A DNA stretch of 45,140 nucleotides from NCBI GenBank assembly GCA_036273915.1, contig DASUGR010000045.1, positions 1 to 45,140 on the forward strand, read 5' to 3'. Positions 37,105 to 43,690 of this stretch are shown piece by piece. This DNA is from PLA2 sp036273915. GTDB lineage: Bacteria; Planctomycetota; PLA2. How positions within the stretch are numbered: the stretch's first letter is position 1; every line of letters begins with the position of its first letter. The translations under genes were made by a program, and so were the position numbers. Below the pieces are notes generated by a model that ran no database searches, had not been told where the DNA came from, and saw only the letters and a list, made by a program, of their open reading frames with translations.

Positions 37105-39780
37105 CTACAGCTCCTTCGTCACGACGTGGACCGACGGGTCGTCGCCGCGTCCGACGACGAAGCCCAGGTTCTTCATCAGGTGGAACATGCGCGTGTTCGA
37201 CGCGAGGACCTCGCCCTGCATGGCGGAGAGCCCGCGCTCGCGGGCCACGCGCATGAGCTCGGTCATGAGGCGGGACGCGATCCCCTTGCCCTGCCACTCG
37301 TCCCCGATCACGACCGCGAACTCGCACGTCCGCCGGTCCGGGTTCGCCACGTAGCGCGCGACGCCAAGCTCGGTCTCCTGCCCGTCGCGCACGACGCAGG
37401 CGACGAACGCCATTTCGCGGTCGTAGTCGATCTGGGTGAAGCGGACGAGCATCTCCGGCGTGAGCTCCGCGAGCGTCCGCATGAACCGGAAGTACCGCGA
37501 CTCCGGCGAGAGCTTGCGAACGAACGCCTGCTCGAGCTCGGCGTCCTCGGGCCGGATCGGGCGGATCGTGACATCGGTGCCGTCCGGCAGCTGCCAGCGC
37601 GTCAGGAGGTCCGCCGGATACGGATGGATCGCCATGTGGCCGTACGGCCCCCTGGGCGCGCCCGGGAATTCGACGACCACGCGCGCGTCGAGCGCGACGA
37701 CGCCGTTCTCGTCCGCCACGAGCGGGTTGATGTCGAGCTCGCGCACGTGCGGCAGTTCGCACACGAGTTCCGAGACGCGCAGGAGCACGTCGACCACGGC
37801 TTCCCCGTCCGCCGCGGGCTGTCCGCGGAAGGGGCCGAGGAGCTCCCCGGCACGCGTCCGCGCGATGAGGTCCGCCGCGATGAAGCCGTTGAGCGGCGGC
37901 AGCGCGACCGCGTGGTCGCGCAGGATCTCGACCGCGGTGCCGCCGGCGCCGAATCCGATGACCGGGCCGAAGACGGGGTCGCGCGCGACGCCGACGAGAA
38001 GCTCGCGGCCGTGCCGGCGCTTGACCATGCGCTCGATCGTGACGCCGGGGATCCGCGCGTCCGGGACGTGCGCGCGCGTCTCTTCCGCCATCTCCGCGTA
38101 GGCGCGCCGCACGTCGGCCGCCGTGCGGATGTCGAGCCGAACCCCGCCGACGTCCGACTTGTGCGTCACGTCGGGCGAGTCGATCTTCATCGCGACCGGG
38201 AAGCCGAGCGACTCTGCCGCGACGAGCGCCTCCGCGGGGCTTGCGGCGCGGACGGCGGTCGCCACGGGGATGCGAAACGCCGTCAGGAGCGCCTTCGACT
38301 CGGTCACCGAGAGCGTCGTCCGTCCCTCGTCGAGCGCGTTCTCGACGAGCAGGCGCGCGCCCTCGACGTCCGGCTCGACGCTCCGCGAACGGGGGCCCGG
38401 CGTCTGCAGGAGGAGCCGCTGGTTCTCGCGGTAGCTCGCGAGGTAGCCGAAGGCCTCGACCGCCGCCTCGGGGCCCTCGAAGGAGGGCACACCGGACCGC
38501 GCGAAGCGCGCGCGCGCCTCCGCGACGTGGGCGCCGCCCATCCAGCACGCGAGCAGCGGCTTCTCGCCGGCCCCCGCCGCCGCGAGGACGGCCTCCGCGG
38601 CGCTGGTCGGGTCGGTCATCGCCTGCGGCGTGAGGATCGCGACGACCCCGTCGACCTGCGGGTCCGCGAGGCACGCGGCGACCGCCCCGCGATACCGGTC
38701 GGGCGTCGCGTCTCCCAGGATGTCCACCGGGTTGCCGTGGGACCAGAAGGCCGGGAGCTGCGCGTCGAGGCTCGCGGTCGTCGCCGCCGAGAGCTCGGCG
38801 AGCCGCACCGGCAGCTCCGCCGCGCGGTCGGCGGCGAGCACGCCGGGGCCGCCCGCGTTCGTCACGATCGCGAGCCGGTTCCCGCGGACGCGGGTGTGCG
38901 TCGCGAGCAGCTCGGCGGCGGCGAAGAGCTGTTCGACCGTGAAGGCCCTCACGGCCCCCGCACGCCGCAGCGCGGCGTCGAACGCGTCGTCGCCGCCGAC
39001 GATCGCGCCCGTGTGCGAGCGCGCGGCCTTCGACCCCTCCGCGTGGCGCCCCGCCTTGACGACGACGGTCGGCTTCAGGCGGGCGGCCACGCGGAGCCCG
39101 CTCATGAACCGGCGCGGGTGCCGCACGCCCTCGACGTAGAGGAGGATCCCCTTGGTCGCCGGGTCGAGCGCGAGGTAGTCGAGCACGTCGCCGAAGTCCA
39201 CGTCGGCGGCGTCGCCGATCGAGACCACCGCGCTGAACCCGACGCGCCGGTCAAGGGCCCAGTCGAGGATCGCGGTGCAGAGCGCGCCCGACTGCGACAC
39301 GAGCGCGAGCGAGCCCGGCCGGGCGCCGCCGCGCCCGAACGTCGCGTTCAGCTTCGCGTCCGGCCGCAGGAAGCCGAGGCAGTTGGGGCCGAGGAGGCGG
39401 ATGCCGAAGCGCCGCGCCTCACGGAGCAGATCCGCCTCGCGCTCCTCCCCCCCGGACCCCCCCTCCTCGAATCCCGCGGAGAGGACGACCGCGCAAGGGA
39501 CGCCGTGCTCGCCGCAGTCGACGAGCACGGAGGGGACGGTCGCCGCCGGCGTGGCGATGACGGCGACGTCGACGGCGCGGTCCACCTCCGCGAGCGACGC
39601 GAAGGAAGTGCGCCCGCACACCTCGCGGCGGCTCGTGTTGATCGGGTAGAGGGCGCCCTCGAACCCGCCCTCGAGGATGTTTGCGAACACGCGGCCGCCG
39701 GCGGACGACGCGTCGTCGCTCGCGCCAAACACCGCGACGGAACGCGGCGAGAAGAGCCGGTCGAGGTAGTGCGGCGTCAT
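37105..39780 (-). CDS. Pat-type protein: ADP-forming acyl-CoA synthetase fold plus GNAT acetyltransferase
   Basis: 891 residues. The NDP-forming acyl-CoA synthetase half: CoA-binding ~1-130 (FSPRSVAVFGASDDASSAGGR, LVSQSGALCTAILDWAL), ligase region with KAARSHTGAI (His), then ATP-grasp ~450-690 (PVAMKIDSPDVTHKSDVGGV, FGAGGTAVEIL). C-terminal GNAT domain ~720-891 (VTIRPIRPEDAEL, AVVIGDEWQGKGIASRLM). This is the PatZ/YfiQ architecture, lysine acetyltransferases that switch off acetyl-CoA synthetase; the synthetase half is usually catalytically dead, but here its His motif looks intact. Downstream of the YbaK-like gene (ATGA overlap). Confidence 0.88.
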   Translation of the reverse strand: MTPHYLDRLFSPRSVAVFGASDDASSAGGRVFANILEGGFEGALYPINTSRREVCGRTSFASLAEVDRAVDVAVIATPAATVPSVLVDCGEHGVPCAVVLSAGFEEGGSGGEEREADLLREARRFGIRLLGPNCLGFLRPDAKLNATFGRGGARPGSLALVSQSGALCTAILDWALDRRVGFSAVVSIGDAADVDFGDVLDYLALDPATKGILLYVEGVRHPRRFMSGLRVAARLKPTVVVKAGRHAEGSKAARSHTGAIVGGDDAFDAALRRAGAVRAFTVEQLFAAAELLATHTRVRGNRLAIVTNAGGPGVLAADRAAELPVRLAELSAATTASLDAQLPAFWSHGNPVDILGDATPDRYRGAVAACLADPQVDGVVAILTPQAMTDPTSAAEAVLAAAGAGEKPLLACWMGGAHVAEARARFARSGVPSFEGPEAAVEAFGYLASYRENQRLLLQTPGPRSRSVEPDVEGARLLVENALDEGRTTLSVTESKALLTAFRIPVATAVRAASPAEALVAAESLGFPVAMKIDSPDVTHKSDVGGVRLDIRTAADVRRAYAEMAEETRAHVPDARIPGVTIERMVKRRHGRELLVGVARDPVFGPVIGFGAGGTAVEILRDHAVALPPLNGFIAADLIARTRAGELLGPFRGQPAADGEAVVDVLLRVSELVCELPHVRELDINPLVADENGVVALDARVVVEFPGAPRGPYGHMAIHPYPADLLTRWQLPDGTDVTIRPIRPEDAELEQAFVRKLSPESRYFRFMRTLAELTPEMLVRFTQIDYDREMAFVACVVRDGQETELGVARYVANPDRRTCEFAVVIGDEWQGKGIASRLMTELMRVARERGLSAMQGEVLASNTRMFHLMKNLGFVVGRGDDPSVHVVTKEL
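39447..39463 (-). repeat. G-tract element, inverted, inside the Pat gene
   Basis: GGGGGGGTCCGGGGGGG on the minus strand, encoding Glu-Gly-Gly-Ser-Gly-Gly-Glu in a loop of the CoA-binding region. Confidence 0.4.
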
Positions 39781-40268
39781 CCGGACATTGAGCCTACCGC
39801 AGCCGCGCGGGCGATGTCGGCCACCTGCGGCACGACCAGGCGCGCGAAGTCGGCGTAAAGGAGCTTGATCGCCTCGTGGTGGTTGCCGGCCTCGAACACG
39901 ATCTGCTCGTCCGCCGCGAGCGCCTTGTCCACGATCACGCGCATGGCGTAGAGGTTGCCGAAGGGCGGCATCGCCCCGATCTCGCAGTCCGGGAACGCGT
40001 CCCGGAACTCCGCCTCGGTCGCGAGCGCCGCCTCCTTCGCCGCCGCCGCCTTCGCGAACTTCTTCAGGTCGAGCCGGAGGTCGCCGGGAAGGACCGCCAT
40101 CCGCAGCGTCCCGTCGGCCTTCGCGATCACGACCTTGGCGAGCATGCGGCCGGGGACGTGGAGCGCCTCGGCGATCTCCTGGGAGGTGAACCGTTCGTGG
40201 TGCTTGAGCACCTGGTAGACGACCTTTCTCGCGTCGAGGAAGGCCTTGAGCTTCGTTGCAACGACCAT
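39777..40268 (-). CDS. YbaK/aminoacyl-tRNA deacylase family protein
   Basis: 163 residues. LKAFLDARKVVYQVLKHHERFTSQEIAEALHV, ARMLAKVVIAKADGTLRMAVLPGDLRLDLKKFAKA and GAMPPFGNLYAMRVIVDKALAADEQIVFEAGNHHEAIKLLYADFARL follow the YbaK fold, which hydrolyses mischarged aminoacyl-tRNA. The Lys of the FAKA stretch and the GxxPPFG turn are family features. Its stop overlaps the Pat start by 4 bp. Ribosome site GGAGG; sigma-54-type promoter at 40309-40324. Confidence 0.82.
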   Translation of the reverse strand: MVVATKLKAFLDARKVVYQVLKHHERFTSQEIAEALHVPGRMLAKVVIAKADGTLRMAVLPGDLRLDLKKFAKAAAAKEAALATEAEFRDAFPDCEIGAMPPFGNLYAMRVIVDKALAADEQIVFEAGNHHEAIKLLYADFARLVVPQVADIARAAAVGSMSG

Positions 40269-40308
40269 GACGAACCTCCGCGGGGGCCCCTCGGCCCACC
40301 GGGATCGC

Positions 40309-40324
40309 TGCAAGGCGCGGGCCG
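40309..40324 (-). promoter_or_regulatory. Sigma-54-type promoter of the YbaK-Pat operon
   Basis: CGGCCCGCGCCTTGCA: exact GG-N10-GC with perfect TTGCA; 10 of 12 bases. About 30-nt leader before the ribosome site. Confidence 0.6.
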
Positions 40325-40340
40325 CACACCCCCATGGAAT

Positions 40341-40351
40341 CGGGAATCCCG
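40341..40351. promoter_or_regulatory. Dyad CGGGAATCCCG between YbaK and Usp genes
   Basis: Perfect 5-1-5 inverted repeat followed by CGCGG; lies ~20 bp from the YbaK -24 box and ~48 bp from the Usp -24 box. Related to the sites at 21871, 25387 and 37083. Confidence 0.45.
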
Positions 40352-40397
40352 CGCGGTTTTTGCCACAGCGGAGGCGGCTCCGCTCGCCCCATCCCTT

Positions 40398-40413
40398 TGG
40401 TTTGGCATTTGCC
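40398..40413 (+). promoter_or_regulatory. Possible sigma-54 promoter of the tandem Usp gene
   Basis: TGGTTTGGCATTTGCC: TGG and TTGC boxes with exact spacing, but the -24 CAC is replaced by TTT; 8 of 12 bases. Confidence 0.35.
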
Positions 40414-40428
40414 CGGAGAATGGATGTC

Positions 40429-41355
40429 ATGTCGCGCATCGAGCCCACCCACCTCCTCGTCCCCATCGATCTCTCGGAGGCCTCCCGCGCCGGACTCCGG
40501 GTGGCCGCCGACCTCGCGCGCCGGTTCGGCGCGAGGATCACGGCGCTCCACGTCGAGAGCGCGACCGCGGGCCTCGCGGAGGTGCTCGCGTCGACCGGCG
40601 AGCTCGGCGACGCGGAGGCGGTCGCCGGCCGCCACCTCGAGGGCGTGCGCGACCGCGTCGCAAGGTTCGTCGACCGGACGCGCGGCTCCGGATCCTCGGC
40701 GACGCCGGTCGTGATCGAGGCTCTGTTCGTCGCGGAGGCGATCGTCCAGTTCGCGAAGGAGCGCGAGGCGGACTGGATCTGCATGAGCGCTGCCGGCCAC
40801 CAGGGCTGGCGCCACCTGTTCCTCGGCAGCGTCACCGCGGAGGTCGTCCGCCGCTCGACGGTGCCGGTGCTCACCTACCGGGGCCGCGGCAAGGACGCGA
40901 GCGAGTTCGTCTACGACGACTTCCGGCGCGTGCTCGTCGCGGTCGATCTCGGCGACGAATCGCGGCAGCTCGTCGATCTCGGCCGGTCGCTCGCCGGCCC
41001 GACCGGCGAGCTCACGCTGCTGCATGTGATCGACGTGGCGCCCGAGTACGGCCTCTACGGCGTGCCGCTCGTGATCCCCGCGGAGAACCTCGACGCCGCG
41101 AAGGAGTGGACCGAGACGGCGCTCGAGCGGCTCGCGAAGGGCGTCGACGAGAAGGTGCGCCAGCCGCTCAAGGTGCTCGCCGGCCGGCCGGCAGAGCGGA
41201 TCCTCGCGACGGAGACGGAGATCGCGCCGGACGTGACGATCATCGGCACGCACGGGCGCCACGGACTTGACCGGCTGATGCTCGGCAGCGTGGCCGAGCG
41301 CGTCGTGCAGCGCGCGACGGGCCCGGTGCTCGTCGTGCCGACGCGCAAGAAGTAG
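40429..41355 (+). CDS. Tandem universal stress protein
   Basis: 308 residues, two Usp domains. Each has the ATP pattern G-x2-G-x9-G-S: AGHQGWRHLFLGSV and HGRHGLDRLMLGSV; the first starts THLLVPIDLSEASRAGLRVA. The ATG at 40429 is chosen because GGAG is ten bases before it; an in-frame ATG at 40420 is too close to that site. Divergent from the YbaK-Pat operon and probably co-regulated with it. Confidence 0.9.
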   Translation: MSRIEPTHLLVPIDLSEASRAGLRVAADLARRFGARITALHVESATAGLAEVLASTGELGDAEAVAGRHLEGVRDRVARFVDRTRGSGSSATPVVIEALFVAEAIVQFAKEREADWICMSAAGHQGWRHLFLGSVTAEVVRRSTVPVLTYRGRGKDASEFVYDDFRRVLVAVDLGDESRQLVDLGRSLAGPTGELTLLHVIDVAPEYGLYGVPLVIPAENLDAAKEWTETALERLAKGVDEKVRQPLKVLAGRPAERILATETEIAPDVTIIGTHGRHGLDRLMLGSVAERVVQRATGPVLVVPTRKK

Positions 41356-41407
41356 AGGGGGCCCGGGGGAACCCGGGGCGTGGGCGCGGTGTGGTACACC
41401 GGGGCGC

Positions 41408-43042
41408 CTGCGCCCCTCCCGGCAAGCCCTCCTGCTCTGCGCGCTCGGCGCGCTCACGTTCCTGCCGTCGCTGCCGCTCCGCGACCTCTGGAACCCGGAC
41501 GAGCCGCGCTACGCCGAGGTCGCGCGCGAGATGCGCGAGACCGGCGAGTGGCTCGTCCCCCACCTGAACGGCGCGATCTACGCGGAGAAGCCGCCGCTCT
41601 TCTTCTGGCTCTCCGCGCTCGGGCAGATGGCGGGCCTCGGGTTCAACGCGGGCCGCGTCGTCGCCGGCCTCGCGTTCGCGGGCACGCTGCTCCTCACGTG
41701 GTCGCTCGCACGCCGGCTGCTCGGCGACCGCGCGGGGCTCCTCGCCGCGGCCGTGCTCGGCACCGCCGTCTTCTTCCCGTGGCTCGGGCGGTTCGGCGTG
41801 CTCGACGTCGTGCTCGCCTTCTTCGTCACGGTGGCGGTCTACGGCTGGATCCGCGGCGGGCCGTGGATCGTCCTCTTCTACGTCGGCATGGGCACAGCCG
41901 TGCTCGTGAAGGGGCCGGTGGGGATCGCGCTCGCGCTCATGGGCGTCCTCGCGTGGCGATTCCGGGGGGGGTCCGGGGCCGAAGCGGCGCCTCCGGAGGG
42001 CTGCGGGGGCCCATGGCACCTCGCCTGGGGTCCGCTGCTCACGGCCGCGATCATCGCGGCGTGGCTCTGGCCGGCGTGCGTCCGGGGCGGCCCCGCGTAC
42101 ACGGACGCGATCCTCTGGAAGCAGAACGTCGGCCGCGCGGTCGGGTCGTGGTCGCACGCGCGGCCCTTCTGGTACTACGTCCCGCTCCTCTCGCTCCTCT
42201 TCCCGTGGGTGCTCTTCCTCCCGTGGGCGGCGCCGTGGGCGTGGCGGCGAGAGGGTCTCCCGCGCGCGATGCTCCTCTGGGCCGGGGCGGGGTTCCTCTT
42301 CTTCTCCCTCGTCTCCGGCAAGCGCGACCGCTACCTGACGCCCCTCTTCCCCCCGTTCGCGATCGTGGTCGGCGCGTGGCTCGGCGCGGGCGTGGCGACC
42401 CCGCTGGCGCGCCGCGCCGCGCGCTTCGCGAATGCGTTCTTCCTCGGCGCGGGCGTCGGGCTGCTCCTCGCCTCGCTCTTGGGCCACGGGCTCGCGAAGC
42501 GGTTCCAAGGCGAGGTCGCGGCGGCGCTCGAGGGGCTCGCGTCGGTCCCGGGCATCGCGACGGCTTCGGCGTTCGCGGTCGCGCTCTTCGTCCTCGGGCG
42601 GCGGGGCATCCGCGCGGCGCGCGAGGGGCTCCTGCCGCGGTCCGCCGCACTCCTCGCGCTCCAGGTTTGGGTCTTCCTCCTCGCGTACGACCTCCTCCTC
42701 GTCCCGCGGATCGACGAGTTCAAGTCGCCGCGGCCGGTGGCGGAGGAGCTGAACGCGTGGCCGGGCGAGGTCGCGGCCTACCCCGCGCACTTCTCCGGCG
42801 CCTACAACCTCTACTCCCGCAGACTCAAGATCCCGGTCCTCGAGACGCAGGACGAGGTCCTCGCCCACCTCTCGGGCGAGGGCGAGCGCCTCGTCCTCAC
42901 GTCGAGGGAGAGCTACGAGCACGCGCGCCCGGGCGAGGCGCGCTCGCTGAAGGAGACGCTGGGCGGCCGGTTCACAGCCACCGAGATGGGCCGTGTCGGC
43001 CACCGCGAGATGATCTTCCTCACGAACTACCCGCCGCCCTAG
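41408..43042 (+). CDS. ArnT-like/PMT-family membrane glycosyltransferase
   Basis: 544 residues if started at the CTG at 41408. The family N-terminus is clear: a membrane segment, then DLWNPDEPRYAEVAREM (catalytic-type Asp-Glu in the first periplasmic loop, ~28-45), WLVPHLNGAIYAEKPPLFFW, and about ten membrane segments to ~400, followed by a periplasmic C-terminal domain. ArnT adds 4-amino-arabinose to lipid A; other members use other lipid-linked sugars. No ATG, GTG or TTG exists in this frame between 41351 and the essential loop; the first is an ATG at 41531, which would remove DLWNPDE. TACACC lies 7 nt before the CTG. Confidence 0.8.
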   Translation: MRPSRQALLLCALGALTFLPSLPLRDLWNPDEPRYAEVAREMRETGEWLVPHLNGAIYAEKPPLFFWLSALGQMAGLGFNAGRVVAGLAFAGTLLLTWSLARRLLGDRAGLLAAAVLGTAVFFPWLGRFGVLDVVLAFFVTVAVYGWIRGGPWIVLFYVGMGTAVLVKGPVGIALALMGVLAWRFRGGSGAEAAPPEGCGGPWHLAWGPLLTAAIIAAWLWPACVRGGPAYTDAILWKQNVGRAVGSWSHARPFWYYVPLLSLLFPWVLFLPWAAPWAWRREGLPRAMLLWAGAGFLFFSLVSGKRDRYLTPLFPPFAIVVGAWLGAGVATPLARRAARFANAFFLGAGVGLLLASLLGHGLAKRFQGEVAAALEGLASVPGIATASAFAVALFVLGRRGIRAAREGLLPRSAALLALQVWVFLLAYDLLLVPRIDEFKSPRPVAEELNAWPGEVAAYPAHFSGAYNLYSRRLKIPVLETQDEVLAHLSGEGERLVLTSRESYEHARPGEARSLKETLGGRFTATEMGRVGHREMIFLTNYPPP

Positions 43043-43616
43043 GCGCGCGGAGGAGCAGAAGGATACGGATGTACGGCACGCTGTTGAACGCGTAGCCGAG
43101 GATCATCACGTAGTCCACGTGACGGATCGCGTACGCGAGGAGGAAGAAGCTGCCGAAGAGCGAGAGGAGGTAGAAGGAGACCGGCAGCATCGGCTCGCCC
43201 CGACGCTGCGACACCCACCACTGGAAGACGTGCCGGAGCCCCCACATCAGGGAGCCCACGAGCCCGATCACCGCCCAGGCCGGCTCGCCGACGCGCGGCT
43301 GCTTCCAAGCGGCCCAGACGACGACGGCCAAGAGCGCCACGGCCCACGGGAGGAGCTTGCGCCGGCGCGCCTTTCTGCGGATGCGCAGGTTCAGGTAGGC
43401 GATCACGGTGCCGGGCAGGACGCTCATCACGAAGACGAGATTGTGCTTGCCGACGCCGTAGGCGAGCACGAGCGCCGAGCCGGCAAGCGACATCCACCAG
43501 TAGCCGCGCGGAACCACGACGCGGCCCGCCCTCTCGGACGCGAACCACTGGTAGATGACGCGTCCCGCGAAGAGGGCCTGCCCGAAGTAACCCGTCGCCA
43601 GCAGCAGCGTGTGCAT
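43020..43616 (-). CDS. Lipid A biosynthesis N-domain (LAB_N) protein, duplicated
   Basis: 198 residues with about six membrane segments. Two similar halves: GYFGQALFAGRVIYQWFASERAGRVVVPRGYWWMSLAGSALVLAYG and LRHVFQWWVSQRRGEPMLPVSFYLLSLFGSFFLLAYAI, each with the RxIYQW/RHVFQW...R...P..F/YW..SL pattern of LAB_N. Found beside lipid A and dolichyl-like transferase genes; function unknown. Start ATG at 43616 with TACACT 11 nt upstream. It overlaps the glycosyltransferase 3' end by 23 bp. Confidence 0.82.
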   Translation of the reverse strand: MHTLLLATGYFGQALFAGRVIYQWFASERAGRVVVPRGYWWMSLAGSALVLAYGVGKHNLVFVMSVLPGTVIAYLNLRIRRKARRRKLLPWAVALLAVVVWAAWKQPRVGEPAWAVIGLVGSLMWGLRHVFQWWVSQRRGEPMLPVSFYLLSLFGSFFLLAYAIRHVDYVMILGYAFNSVPYIRILLLLRAPRAAGSS

Positions 43617-43627
43617 GAACGAGCAAG

Positions 43628-43633
43628 AGTGTA
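43628..43633 (-). promoter_or_regulatory. -10-like TACACT, 11 nt from the LAB_N ATG
   Basis: TACACT as before lemA, on the minus strand; no ribosome site. Confidence 0.3.
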
Positions 43634-43640
43634 CGGGGGC

Positions 43641-43654
43641 CGGATTACAATCCG
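43641..43654. promoter_or_regulatory. Dyad CGGATTACAATCCG upstream of the kinase gene
   Basis: Perfect 6-2-6 inverted repeat with GGATT half-sites, as in the other GGATT(T)CC elements but with a wider centre. It includes a TACAAT that could be a -10 for the gene at 43691. Confidence 0.4.
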
Positions 43655-43690
43655 CGTGCGGGAAGGGGAGGGGTTCCGGGGAGGACCGGA

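Noticed and set aside
40398..40413. Counting the Usp 40429 element as a firm sigma-54 promoter.
   Set aside because: Spacing and TTGC are right but the -24 box lacks CAC; kept only as a low-confidence site.
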